From Lutimaribacter_A marinistellae (GTDB taxonomy: Bacteria; Pseudomonadota; Alphaproteobacteria; Rhodobacterales; Rhodobacteraceae), in contig NZ_JBHRXI010000016.1 in assembly GCF_042648365.1 (NCBI RefSeq), positions 248,001 through 312,000 on the forward strand: 64,000 nt of DNA, written 5' to 3'. Shown here in pieces: positions 33,917 through 42,272 of this stretch (the stretch's first letter is position 1; the number at the start of each line of letters is the position of its first letter). The notes under the pieces are model-generated. The model saw only the letters and a list, made by a program, of their open reading frames with translations. It made no database searches and was not told the DNA's origin. Made by a program: the position numbers and the translations under genes.

Positions 33917-35131
33917 TCATCGAAGGCCCAGTTGCACCTCGCGCCGGATCACCACCATGATCGAAGCGACGCCTAGAATGCCCGTCACGAACATCAGCCA
34001 CAACAGGGGCATGGCGCCTGTTTCCGGGGTCAGCAATGCGCCAGCAAGTGCACTGAGGCCAGCGCCACCGCCAAGCATGATTGCCCCGCTCAGCCCCGAT
34101 GCGGTGCCCGCAAGGTGGGGGCGCACTGAAAGCGCGCCAGATGTGGCATTTGGGATCGACATGCCATTGCCGACGCCCACAAAGGTCATGAAGCCAAAGA
34201 AGCTCAGGGCGGAGCCAAGCCCGCTTGCCATGAAAACGATGGAGATCGCGACGCCGATCGCGTTGAGCCAGCATCCCCACATGACCATCCGGTTGATGCC
34301 GAACCGCACGGAAAACCGGCCGGACAGGAAGTTGCCGAGGAAATAGCCGATGGCCGGTGCGCCGAAATAGAGGCCCAATTGTGCCGGGGTCAGGCCGAAC
34401 ACCTCTGAGCCCACGAACGGTGCGCCGCCGAGATAGGCGAAGAAAGCGCCCGAACTGAACCCGCAGGAGAGCGAATATCCCCAAAAGCGCGGGGAGGTCA
34501 GAAGCTCGGGATACTCCCGGAATTGCTGAAGGAGTGTCTTGCCGCTCTTCATTGCGGTTTCGCCGAAATCGTGCCACGTCAGGGCAAGGGTCGCGACACC
34601 AAGGCCGAGCAAAAGCCAGAAGTTCGCCTGCCAGCCGAAAAGCTCGTCCAGCGCGCCGCCGATTGCCGGGCCAACCATCGGAACGACGGCCATCCCCATT
34701 GTGACATACCCGATCATCGAGGCGGCCTTGTCCTGATCGTACATGTCTCGAACGGCAGCGCGGCTGAGAACGATCGCGACAGCGATGACGGCCTGGAACA
34801 TCCGAAAGGCCAGAAAGATCTCTGCCGTTGGGGCAAATATGCATCCCAGCGTGGCAACAAGGAAAAGCGCGATCCCCCAAAGGATCACGGGCCGACGCCC
34901 GGCCTTGTCCGCAATCGGCCCGATCATGATCTGCAAGATCGCATTCATCAGCAGATAAAGAGATACCGACAGTTGCATGAGCCGGTAATCGGCATCGAAA
35001 TACGCCGACATGTTCGGCAGACTGGGCAGGAACACATTCATCCCGAGGGCCGACAGGCCCGATAACAGGATCAGCGTCGCAATGCTTGGAGGGGTGCGCC
35101 GCGACGGCGCGGGGTTGATGTCTGCGCTCAT
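33917..35131 (-). CDS. MFS multidrug transporter, Bcr/CflA type
   Basis: A 404-residue twelve-helix drug-resistance permease. The family features are LPSLPNMSAYFDADYRLMQLSVS in TM1-2, the motif A loop GPIADKAGRRPVILWG, RMFQAVIAVAIVLSRAAVRD in TM4 and GPAIGGALDELFGW (motif C region). It ends 60 bp before pccR on the same strand, so the PccR operator lies between the two. It diverges from pccB across a 182-bp region holding another TTTGCAAA box. Substrate unknown. Confidence 0.88.
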   Translation of the reverse strand: MSADINPAPSRRTPPSIATLILLSGLSALGMNVFLPSLPNMSAYFDADYRLMQLSVSLYLLMNAILQIMIGPIADKAGRRPVILWGIALFLVATLGCIFAPTAEIFLAFRMFQAVIAVAIVLSRAAVRDMYDQDKAASMIGYVTMGMAVVPMVGPAIGGALDELFGWQANFWLLLGLGVATLALTWHDFGETAMKSGKTLLQQFREYPELLTSPRFWGYSLSCGFSSGAFFAYLGGAPFVGSEVFGLTPAQLGLYFGAPAIGYFLGNFLSGRFSVRFGINRMVMWGCWLNAIGVAISIVFMASGLGSALSFFGFMTFVGVGNGMSIPNATSGALSVRPHLAGTASGLSGAIMLGGGAGLSALAGALLTPETGAMPLLWLMFVTGILGVASIMVVIRREVQLGLR

Positions 35132-35207
35132 GTGTTCTGATTTAGGATCAGCTTGAAACGCTGTCCATCGAATCTGGAGGTTAAGGCGTTAATTAGCAAT
35201 TTTTCGT

Positions 35208-35252
35208 TTAGCAAAGTGCGCCTTGCCAATAGTTTGCAAATTTGCCGAAATC
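35208..35252. promoter_or_regulatory. TTTGCAAA box and degenerate half-sites upstream of pccB
   Basis: A perfect TTTGCAAA (35233-35240) lies between CTTGCCAA (35222-35229) and TTTGCCGA (35241-35248), with TTTAGCAAA at 35208-35216. The spacing (3 and 0 bases) is not the canonical N4, but the clustering in the pccB promoter fits control by PccR. Confidence 0.6.
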
Positions 35253-35313
35253 ACCTTTGGAATCCCCGCGACGGCATATAGGGTCCGGCAAAATTTCCAA
35301 GGGGATTACCGCG

Positions 35314-36846
35314 ATGAAAGACATCCTTTCCGAGCTCGAGAACCGCCGCGCCGAAGCGCGGCAGGGCGGCGGCGCGAAACGTGTCGAGGCCCAGCATGCA
35401 CGCGGCAAGCTGACCGCCCGCGAGCGGATCGAGTTGCTGCTCGACGATGGCAGCTTCGAGGAGTTCGACATGTTCGTCGCGCACCGCTGCATCGATTTCG
35501 GAATGGAGAAGAACCGGCCCTACAGCGACGGTGTCGTGACCGGGTGGGGCACCATCAATGGGCGCATGGTCTATGTTTTCAGCCAGGACTTCACGGTTCT
35601 GGGCGGGTCGGTTTCGGAAACCCATGCCCGAAAGATCTGCAAGATCATGGACATGGCGGTTGCCAATGGCGCGCCGGTGATCGGGATCAACGATTCGGGT
35701 GGTGCGCGTATCCAGGAGGGGGTCGATTCCCTTGCCGGCTATGGCGAGGTGTTCCAGCGAAACATCATGGCGTCGGGCGTTGTGCCGCAGATCAGCGTCA
35801 TAATGGGTCCCTGTGCTGGTGGCGCGGTCTACTCACCGGCGATGACGGACTTTATCTTCATGGTCAAGGACACGTCCTACATGTTCGTGACTGGCCCTGA
35901 CGTGGTCAAAACCGTCACCAACGAGCAGGTGACCGCCGAGGAGCTTGGTGGTGCCTCGACGCACACCCGGAAAAGTTCGGTCGCCGATGCGGCCTTTGAC
36001 AACGACGTCGAAACGCTGGCTGAGGTGCGGCGTCTCGTCGATTTCCTGCCGCTGAACAACCGCGAAAAACCGCCGGTGCGCCCCTTCTTCGATGAGCCCG
36101 ACCGGATCGAGGATTCGCTGAACACGCTGGTGCCGGAAAACCCGAACACCCCTTACGACATGAAAGAGCTCATCACCAAGGTGGCTGACGAGGGCGATTT
36201 CTACGAGATTCAAGCCGATTTCGCCAAGAACATCATCACCGGCTTCATCCGGCTCGAGGGGCAGACGGTGGGTGTGGTTGCAAACCAGCCGATGGTTCTC
36301 GCTGGCGTTCTGGACATCGATAGCGCGCGCAAGGCTGCCCGGTTCGTCCGCTTCTGCGACTGTTTCGAAATCCCGCTGCTCACGTTGGTCGACGTGCCCG
36401 GGTTCCTGCCGGGCACCAGCCAGGAGTACAACGGTGTCATCAAGCATGGCGCAAAGCTCTTGTTTGCCTATGGCGAGGCGACGGTGCCCAAGGTCACGGT
36501 CATCACCCGCAAGGCGTATGGCGGTGCCTACGTGGTCATGAGTTCCAAGCATCTGCGAGGTGATTTCAACTACGCGTGGCCGACCTCCGAGATTGCCGTG
36601 ATGGGGGCCAAGGGAGCGACCGAGATCATTCATCGCGCCGACCTGGGCGACCCCGAGAAAATCGCGCGCCACACGCAGGATTACGAGGATCGCTTTGCGA
36701 ACCCCTTCGTGGCGGCCGAGCGTGGTTTCATCGACGAGGTGATCCAGCCCTGTTCGACCCGCAAGCGTGTTGCGCGCGCCTTTGCGAGCCTGCGCAACAA
36801 GAAGCTGCAAACCCCTTGGAAAAAGCACGACAACATTCCGCTGTAA
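35314..36846 (+). CDS. pccB: Propionyl-CoA carboxylase beta subunit
   Basis: A 510-residue carboxyltransferase that moves CO2 from biotin on PccA to propionyl-CoA, giving methylmalonyl-CoA. It has the acyl-CoA site GVIGINDSGGARIQEG-like segment (GINDSGGARIQEGVDSLAGY) and GPCAGGAVYSPAMTDF in the N-domain. The C-domain has DVPGFLPGTSQEYNGVIKHGAKLLFAY and ITRKAYGGAYVVMSSKH. ATG 35314 follows AAGGGG by eight bases; an upstream in-frame extension of 24 residues overlaps the regulatory boxes. It is transcribed away from the Bcr-type exporter, and pccA lies 2.7 kb downstream on the same strand. Confidence 0.96.
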   Translation: MKDILSELENRRAEARQGGGAKRVEAQHARGKLTARERIELLLDDGSFEEFDMFVAHRCIDFGMEKNRPYSDGVVTGWGTINGRMVYVFSQDFTVLGGSVSETHARKICKIMDMAVANGAPVIGINDSGGARIQEGVDSLAGYGEVFQRNIMASGVVPQISVIMGPCAGGAVYSPAMTDFIFMVKDTSYMFVTGPDVVKTVTNEQVTAEELGGASTHTRKSSVADAAFDNDVETLAEVRRLVDFLPLNNREKPPVRPFFDEPDRIEDSLNTLVPENPNTPYDMKELITKVADEGDFYEIQADFAKNIITGFIRLEGQTVGVVANQPMVLAGVLDIDSARKAARFVRFCDCFEIPLLTLVDVPGFLPGTSQEYNGVIKHGAKLLFAYGEATVPKVTVITRKAYGGAYVVMSSKHLRGDFNYAWPTSEIAVMGAKGATEIIHRADLGDPEKIARHTQDYEDRFANPFVAAERGFIDEVIQPCSTRKRVARAFASLRNKKLQTPWKKHDNIPL

Positions 36847-36852
36847 GTTCGC

Positions 36853-36876
36853 CGGCGCGCCTTGACGGGCGCGCCG
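36853..36876 (+). terminator. Hairpin after pccB
   Basis: CGGCGCGCC and GGCGCGCCG form a perfect 9-bp stem with a 6-base loop just after the pccB stop. No T-run follows, so it may protect the transcript end or attenuate rather than terminate fully. Confidence 0.5.
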
Positions 36877-36898
36877 TGGCCAAAAGGATCGCCTGACC

Positions 36899-37297
36899 GT
36901 GAGCACGCTCTGGAAAAACCAAGCCTTCACCATCTCGCATGCGGATGCGTCCGCATTCCGCGGCGAGGGGTTGCGCGCGTTTTTCGAGTATCGGCAACTG
37001 GGAATAGCCGAGGCGACGCAGGGCAAGTTCGGCGCGCATGTCATCCGGGCCGTACCCGGAATGGAGAGCCCGGGGGCCTGGCATTCGCATGCGCTCGACT
37101 TCCAGATGGTCTATGTGACGCGTGGCTGGGTGGTGTTCGAGTACGAAGGGCAAGGGGAGCATATCCTGCGCGAGGGATCGTGCGTCTTGCAGCCTCCTGG
37201 AATCGTTCATCGCGAGGTTCGTCACTCCGACGACATGGAGTTGATCGAGATCACCTCGCCTGCAGAATTTGACACTCGGGAAGAATCACCCTCATGA
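36899..37297 (+). CDS. Cupin-domain protein
   Basis: A 132-residue single-domain cupin starting with GTG 36899. The first cupin motif (GAWHSHALDFQMVYVTRGWVVFEYEG) carries two His and a Gln/Asp in the metal-binding positions. The second (REGSCVLQPPGIVHREVRHSDD) carries the last His. It probably binds a metal, but substrate and reaction are unknown. It lies between pccB and pccA and overlaps the next gene by four bases (ATGA), so it is co-translated with it. Confidence 0.8.
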   Translation: MSTLWKNQAFTISHADASAFRGEGLRAFFEYRQLGIAEATQGKFGAHVIRAVPGMESPGAWHSHALDFQMVYVTRGWVVFEYEGQGEHILREGSCVLQPPGIVHREVRHSDDMELIEITSPAEFDTREESPS

Positions 37298-37773
37298 TCC
37301 GCACCGAGCTCAACCGGACGGCGCACGCACCATGCGTGGCGCACGCAGCCCCGGCAGGAGGAGCCCGCCTTTGGTGGGGCCGGGGCTGCGCCCTTGTGGC
37401 GGTTTTGATCGGATCATCAGCCTTTGCAGGCGAAAAGCCCCTTCTGCCCGTTCCGTCGGGTCAGGATGTCCGACTGGAAGAAGTTCTCATTGACGAAAAC
37501 CCCGGCGAAAGCTGGCTTCGCCTGCGCCTGATTGCAACGGCCATCGGTGCCGAGCAGGGTGGTTATGGCTACGACGAAGCGGCCCAGGACATGGATCATC
37601 TGTGCGAGATCCTCGCCGTTCCCTACGTCGCGCAGCACGACCTCGCACCCGCCCGCATCGTGATTTCGATGTCCGATCGCCCGGTGGAGTTCGGACGGTC
37701 GGATCCCGAGGCGACGCAGTTTTTCGAAGCTTACAGCCTTCAGGACGGTCGCTGCATCTGGGAGGAGTACTGA
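37294..37773 (+). CDS. Exported conserved hypothetical protein (DUF6497-like)
   Basis: A 159-residue protein with an N-terminal export signal (hydrophobic CALVAVLIGSSAFAG, cleavage near residue 46) and a compact periplasmic domain with two or three cysteines (HLCEILAVPYV, GRCIWEEY). Similar proteins occur beside the pcc genes in other Rhodobacterales and I associate them with the DUF6497 family, without certainty. The long 30-residue region before the signal suggests the true start may be further in. It overlaps the cupin gene by four bases. Confidence 0.65.
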   Translation: MIRTELNRTAHAPCVAHAAPAGGARLWWGRGCALVAVLIGSSAFAGEKPLLPVPSGQDVRLEEVLIDENPGESWLRLRLIATAIGAEQGGYGYDEAAQDMDHLCEILAVPYVAQHDLAPARIVISMSDRPVEFGRSDPEATQFFEAYSLQDGRCIWEEY

Positions 37774-37987
37774 CGATGCCACAACATCTTGCGGCACGAT
37801 ATTGCTTCCCCGGCGGGATTGATGTTTTGGCGTCACAGCGTCGCGACATGCGCCGGGCGTCATGTATTTTGCACCTGTTCTGGATTAAGGTGCGCCAAGG
37901 TCGCGTTCAGGCGGCCGACACACCGTGTCTGAGGCAGGCGGGGCCTACAGGTCCTGCGCGTTTCGCTAACAATGTCTGGAGTAACAG

Positions 37988-38131
37988 ATGGCAAAGAGCA
38001 TCAAGTTCATCGCGATGGTCGCCTTCGTCGGCGCCGTTGCGGCATGTGACAATTCTCCCAAGGAAGAATTCGTCATCGTCGATCCCGAGCCGATTTCGAC
38101 CGAACCGGTCTACACCGGAAAGTACAAGTAA
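37988..38131 (+). CDS. 47-residue lipoprotein
   Basis: A very short gene with GGAG nine bases before ATG 37988. The N-terminus IKFIAMVAFVGAVAAC is a lipoprotein signal with lipobox VAAC. The mature part is only about 28 residues, acidic and proline-rich, and ends VYTGKYK. Similar tiny lipoproteins with the PVYTGKYK ending are familiar from Roseobacter genomes. Function unknown. It lies between the DUF6497-like and a hypothetical gene on the same strand. Confidence 0.75.
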   Translation: MAKSIKFIAMVAFVGAVAACDNSPKEEFVIVDPEPISTEPVYTGKYK

Positions 38132-38191
38132 GACCCTTGCGGGACCGGCTTCGGTCCCGCTCCCCCGCACCCCGTCGTTGGAGGTGCGGCC

Positions 38192-38539
38192 ATGCTGAAA
38201 CATCGCGGCTTCCCGTCGCGGATGCCAAGCTCCGATTTTCAGTTCACCATACGCCGCGCCAATCCCAAGGGCGCGACACCCCTCATCCGGCGCGAACGCT
38301 ATCGCGACCGCAAGGCGGTGGACCGGCGCGTCGACGCTTACTTCATGCAAGCCCTGTGGGAGCATTTCGGGTCCGAACCATTCGAGCGCGGTAACCTTGA
38401 TGCCGGCAGGCTCAGCTGGCTGTTTGGGCGCGAGATTGTCCCCGCGGAGGAGCCCTTCGATCCGACCAGCTACGAGGCGTTGCTCGTGATCGATGAGACC
38501 GCGGCCCGTGCGTCTTTCCCCGAGGCTTTCGTCGAATGA
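38192..38539 (+). CDS. Conserved hypothetical protein
   Basis: A 115-residue soluble protein, basic at the N-terminus (FQFTIRRANPKGATPLIRRERYRDRKAVDRRV) and acidic at the C-terminus. No known domain was recognised. It follows the 47-residue lipoprotein by 60 bp, with a GGAGG about 12 bases before ATG 38192. Codon use is like the flanking genes, supporting real coding. Confidence 0.6.
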   Translation: MLKHRGFPSRMPSSDFQFTIRRANPKGATPLIRRERYRDRKAVDRRVDAYFMQALWEHFGSEPFERGNLDAGRLSWLFGREIVPAEEPFDPTSYEALLVIDETAARASFPEAFVE

Positions 38540-38571
38540 TCGGCGATTTCCCGCATAGCTTCTGCGCGGAT

Positions 38572-38674
38572 TGGCAGGTTTTGGCGCAGCCTCGCGACGT
38601 TGGCGAACTGTACTTGGCGTTGCAGAAAACTCGGTGCAGCTTGCACTCGTCCGGGGCACTCTGGAAACCTGCCA
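38572..38674 (+). ncRNA. Candidate structured RNA with a 10-bp closing stem
   Basis: TGGCAGGTTT (38572-38581) pairs perfectly with AAACCTGCCA (38665-38674) around 83 nt. Inside is a strong hairpin GTGCA-GCT-TGCAC (38634-38646). A rho-independent terminator follows about 40 bp later, with no protein gene in between. The layout fits a small RNA gene, or a processed 3' end of the upstream mRNA. It does not show the SRP or RNase P core motifs. The strand is set by the terminator. Confidence 0.4.
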
Positions 38675-38713
38675 CAGGTCTCGGCCATCTATTCCGTACC
38701 CCTTCTTCAAGCG

Positions 38714-38764
38714 GGCGGGACCATCGAGCATTCGGTGTCCTGCCCGCCTCTTTTTCTCTTTTTT
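38714..38764 (+). terminator. Rho-independent terminator
   Basis: GGCGGG (38714-38719) pairs with CCCGCC (38743-38748), extended by AC/GT with a small bulge, and is followed by TCTTTTTCTCTTTTTT. It ends the transcript of the 38192-38539 gene or of the candidate RNA. Confidence 0.85.
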
Positions 38765-38885
38765 CACAGGCGTTTGGGCATCAATCCGCGCATGTCGTGC
38801 GACCGGGTCATGGCGACTTGCGCGGGTCGGATGCAAGCGCTTATCTGCCCTCTCGAAAACAAGAGCAGAACGAAGGAGAGGCAGG

Positions 38886-39089
38886 ATGCGCATCATTCGC
38901 GTATTATCGGTTTTTGGACTCTTGGCGGCGGTGTCGGCCTGTGGTGACACGCTCGAGGAGCAGGCGATCATCGGCGGCGGCGCAGGCGCAGTCACCGCGC
39001 TGGCGCTTGACGGCAACCCGCTTGTCGGTGCGGTCGTCGGCGCGGCGGGCAATGTCGTCTATTGCGAATACGGTCCAGGCAAGTGTTGA
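38886..39089 (+). CDS. Small glycine-rich lipoprotein, tandem copy 1
   Basis: A 67-residue lipoprotein with signal IIRVLSVFGLLAAVSAC and lipobox VSAC. The mature part has alternating small residues (IIGGGAGAVTALAL, then GAVVGAAGNVVYC), a glycine-zipper-like pattern that could form a membrane-associated oligomer. It ends with two cysteines, in VYC and GKC. ATG 38886 follows AAGGAG by ten bases. A diverged copy of the same length lies 87 bp downstream. Function unknown. Confidence 0.75.
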   Translation: MRIIRVLSVFGLLAAVSACGDTLEEQAIIGGGAGAVTALALDGNPLVGAVVGAAGNVVYCEYGPGKC

Positions 39090-39176
39090 CCGGTCTGACC
39101 TGACGGTCGCGGGCCGGGCGGAACTTGGACCGCAGGCCCGCGTTCTCCATCCGAACGAACGGAAAGGATGGAACTC

Positions 39177-39380
39177 ATGGCCCTTGCACGCGCATTTTTT
39201 GTCGCCGGTCTCTTTGGAACCCTCGCAGCCTGCGGCGACAGTGTCGGTGAACAGGCGCTCTTTGGAGGCGGCGCAGGCGCTGTCGCTGCCGGTGCGGTCA
39301 ATGCAGACCCGGTCGCGGGCGCAGCGCTCGGCGCAGCCGGCAATATCCTTTATTGCGACCAGAACCCCTCGGATTGCTGA
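39177..39380 (+). CDS. Small glycine-rich lipoprotein, tandem copy 2
   Basis: A 67-residue paralogue of the preceding gene: lipobox LAAC, then GDSVGEQALFGGGAGAVAAG and GAALGAAGNILYC, ending SDC. The frame also contains an ATG at 39168, but that codon is within the likely ribosome-binding site, so 39177 is chosen. Same length, same order of motifs and the same pair of C-terminal cysteines show tandem duplication followed by divergence. Function unknown. Confidence 0.75.
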   Translation: MALARAFFVAGLFGTLAACGDSVGEQALFGGGAGAVAAGAVNADPVAGAALGAAGNILYCDQNPSDC

Positions 39381-39452
39381 CGCAGCGCGATGCCCCGCGT
39401 CGCTGACCTTTAACGCGCTCCGGACTCGCTCCGGGCATCCGCCAAACACGCA

Positions 39453-39490
39453 AAACGCCGCGCCGGACCTGACCGTTCGGGGCGGCGTTT
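39453..39490 (+). terminator. Terminator between the lipoprotein pair and pccA
   Basis: AAACGCCGC pairs with GCGGCGTTT over 9 bp across a 20-base loop. The T-run is only the stem's own TTT, so strength is moderate. Confidence 0.55.
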
Positions 39491-39524
39491 CGCGTTTCAT
39501 CATACCCAAGACGAAGGACAGAGC

Positions 39525-41570
39525 ATGTTCAACAAGATCCTGATTGCCAACCGGGGCGAGATTGCCTGCCGTGTCATCAAGACCGCCCGCAAGATGGGAA
39601 TTGACACGGTCGCGATCTATTCCGACGCGGACAAGAATGCCCTGCATGTCGAGATGGCGGATGAGGCGATCCATATCGGGCCGCCGCCTGCAAACCAGTC
39701 CTACATCGTTATCGACAAGGTGATGGCGGCAATCCGCGAGTCCGGTGCCGGGGCAGTTCACCCCGGTTATGGCTTCTTGTCCGAGAACGCGAAATTCGCC
39801 GAGGCGTTGGAAGATGCCGGTGTGGAATTCGTTGGCCCCCCCAAGGGCGCGATCGAGGCGATGGGGGACAAGATCACCTCCAAGAAAATTGCGCAGGAGG
39901 CCGGCGTTTCGACAGTTCCCGGCTACATGGGCCTGATCGAGGATGCCGATGAGGCGGTGAAAATCAGTCAGGAAATTGGCTACCCGGTGATGATCAAGGC
40001 CTCTGCCGGCGGCGGCGGCAAGGGGATGCGCATCGCGTGGAACGACGAGGAAGCGCGCGAAGGCTTCCAGTCATCCAAGAACGAGGCGGCAAGTTCCTTC
40101 GGCGATGACCGTATCTTCATCGAGAAGTTCGTGACCCAGCCGCGCCATATCGAGATCCAAGTGCTTTGCGACAAGCACGGCAACGGGATCTACCTTGGCG
40201 AGCGAGAGTGTTCGATCCAGCGCCGAAACCAGAAAGTTGTCGAAGAGGCGCCAAGCCCGTTCCTCGACGAAGAAACGCGCAAGGCGATGGGCGAACAGGC
40301 CGTGGCTCTGGCCAAGGCAGTCGGATACGCCAGCGCCGGCACGGTCGAGTTCATCGTGGATGGTCAAAAGAACTTCTACTTTCTCGAGATGAACACCCGC
40401 TTGCAGGTGGAACACCCGGTGACCGAGCTGATAACCGGCGTCGACCTTGTCGAGCAGATGATCCGCGTCGCGGCAGGCGAGAAACTGGCGATCACCCAGG
40501 ATGACGTCAAGCTGACTGGCTGGGCGATCGAAAACCGCCTTTATGCCGAAGATCCGTATCGCAACTTCCTACCGTCGATTGGCCGTCTGACCCGCTATCG
40601 TCCGCCGGCAGAAGTCGCTGCAGGCCCCCTGCAGACCAACGACAAGTGGCACGGCGACGCGCCCGTAGGCGAAACGGCAGTGCGCAATGATACCGGTGTC
40701 TACGAGGGCGGCGAGATCAGCATGTACTATGATCCGATGATCGCCAAGCTCTGTACATGGGGGCCGACACGCGCCGAAGCCATCGAGGCGATGCGCGTAG
40801 CGCTCGACAGTTTCGAGGTCGAAGGTATCGGTCACAACCTGCCCTTCGTCGCGGCGGTGATGGATCATCCAAAGTTTGTCTCGGGCGATATGACCACCGC
40901 CTTTATCGCCGAAGAGTATCCCGAGGGCTTCGAGGGTGTCGAACTGCCCGATGACCAGCTACGCCGCGTGGCCGCTGCCGCCGCCGCGATGTACCGTGTT
41001 GCCGAAATTCGCCGCACGCGCGTCTCGGGCCGCATGGACAACCACGAGCGCAAGGTCGGCAAGCGCTGGGTCGTCTCGCTTCAGGGCCGGGATTTCGCGG
41101 TCAAAGTCAAGGCAGACAAGCAGGGCTCGACCGTCAAGTTCGATGATGACACCAAGCTGCGCGTTTCGTCCGACTGGCGACCCGGTTCCAGCCTGGCCAG
41201 GATCGACATCGACGGCGAGCCGCTGGTCCTAAAGGTTGACAAGGTCACGTCCGGCTACCGTCTGCGGACGCGCGGCGCGGATCTTAAGGTGCATGTGCGC
41301 ACCCCGCGTCAGGCGGAACTGGCCGCCCTGATGCCCGAGAAACAGGCGCCGGACACATCGAAACTGCTCCTCTGCCCGATGCCTGGCCTGATCGTGAAGG
41401 TGAATGTCGAGGTCGGCGACGAAGTGCAGGAGGGGCAGGCGCTCTGCACCGTCGAAGCGATGAAGATGGAGAACATCCTGCGCGCCGAGCGCAAGGGTGT
41501 CGTCTCCAAGATCAATGCGGGCGCGGGTGACAGCCTGGCCGTCGATGACATCATCATGGAGTTCGAGTGA
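39525..41570 (+). CDS. pccA: Propionyl-CoA carboxylase alpha subunit (biotin carboxylase and carrier)
   Basis: A 681-residue biotin-dependent subunit. Residues 1-445 are the biotin carboxylase: FNKILIANRGEIACRVI, HPGYGFLSENAKFAEA, the ATP-grasp glycine loop KASAGGGGKGMRIA and FLEMNTRLQVEHPVTE. A BT domain follows at about 500-600. The C-terminal biotinyl domain has the biotinylated Lys647 in VEAMKMEN. Length is standard for PccA. It works with PccB, 2.7 kb upstream. A conserved hairpin precedes it, and no TTTGCAAA box was seen in its own upstream region. Confidence 0.96.
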   Translation: MFNKILIANRGEIACRVIKTARKMGIDTVAIYSDADKNALHVEMADEAIHIGPPPANQSYIVIDKVMAAIRESGAGAVHPGYGFLSENAKFAEALEDAGVEFVGPPKGAIEAMGDKITSKKIAQEAGVSTVPGYMGLIEDADEAVKISQEIGYPVMIKASAGGGGKGMRIAWNDEEAREGFQSSKNEAASSFGDDRIFIEKFVTQPRHIEIQVLCDKHGNGIYLGERECSIQRRNQKVVEEAPSPFLDEETRKAMGEQAVALAKAVGYASAGTVEFIVDGQKNFYFLEMNTRLQVEHPVTELITGVDLVEQMIRVAAGEKLAITQDDVKLTGWAIENRLYAEDPYRNFLPSIGRLTRYRPPAEVAAGPLQTNDKWHGDAPVGETAVRNDTGVYEGGEISMYYDPMIAKLCTWGPTRAEAIEAMRVALDSFEVEGIGHNLPFVAAVMDHPKFVSGDMTTAFIAEEYPEGFEGVELPDDQLRRVAAAAAAMYRVAEIRRTRVSGRMDNHERKVGKRWVVSLQGRDFAVKVKADKQGSTVKFDDDTKLRVSSDWRPGSSLARIDIDGEPLVLKVDKVTSGYRLRTRGADLKVHVRTPRQAELAALMPEKQAPDTSKLLLCPMPGLIVKVNVEVGDEVQEGQALCTVEAMKMENILRAERKGVVSKINAGAGDSLAVDDIIMEFE

Positions 41571-41654
41571 TCGCGTGCGGCGCGGTCACCTGATCCAAAG
41601 GAGGCAAAACGTGGGACGAGGGGCGGCAGAGAAGGGCGGGCGCATAGCGCGGGC

Positions 41655-42101
41655 TCACTCGAGTCCCTTGCTCTCGCGTATCTCGCGCTGGCGTAGCGGC
41701 ATCTTGTCGATCGAGCGGCTGAGCGCCCGTACGTCCCACGGGACGGGTTTGCGCAACTCGATCGTTCCGCCCTTGTCCATCAGGATCAACTGGAAGCCCC
41801 GGGGGCGCATTTTTTGCCGCAGTGGCGACTTGGCCGCCGGATCCGTATCGGTAATCACGACGACGTCACGCCGTATCATCTCGTCGGCCCGCTCTGTCAG
41901 CAATTGGATCTGCTGCTGGTATCGAGGGTCGGCAGGTGTGTCGGCAAAGACGATCACCGGCCGCTTAATCCATAGAAATTCGCTCAAATCGGTTTCACCG
42001 GCCGGTCGGATATACGGTCCGTCCTCGGCCATTATGGCGTCCGCGGCCGATGCGACGACCGGGAATAGGCAAGTGAAAACAAGCGCTAATATGCGTTTCA
42101 T
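41655..42101 (-). CDS. DUF4174-domain exported protein
   Basis: A 148-residue secreted protein. Residues 1-19 form a signal peptide (KRILALVFTCLFPVVASA). The rest is a compact alpha/beta domain (LWIKRPVIVFADTPADPRYQQQIQLL, then GFQLILMDKGGTIELRKPVPWDVRALSRSIDKMPLRQREI in two parts), typical of DUF4174, a thioredoxin-like family of unknown function. ATG 42101 is preceded by AGGAG; the long open frame upstream overlaps the next gene in antisense. It is opposite in strand to pccA and the sulfotransferase-like gene. Confidence 0.8.
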   Translation of the reverse strand: MKRILALVFTCLFPVVASAADAIMAEDGPYIRPAGETDLSEFLWIKRPVIVFADTPADPRYQQQIQLLTERADEMIRRDVVVITDTDPAAKSPLRQKMRPRGFQLILMDKGGTIELRKPVPWDVRALSRSIDKMPLRQREIRESKGLE

Positions 42102-42272
42102 GCTGTCTCCTGTCAGGGTGAATATAGACCCCCCTGCCTGGATTGCGACGCCTCTTCTGCATGCGGACCCGAAAAACTTTACCGTTAATCGCTTCGTGAG
42201 GGGGGCCGCGTGAGCATCGTGCCGATTCCCCCCCGCCGCCAGACCCGGGCGGCCCTTACCAAAGGCAGAGCG

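Noticed and set aside
41599..41640. AAAGGAGG with a GTG eight bases later after pccA
   Set aside because: Looks like a good translation start, but the frame runs antisense to the DUF4174 gene and the product resembles nothing; it may be a relic of a lost gene.
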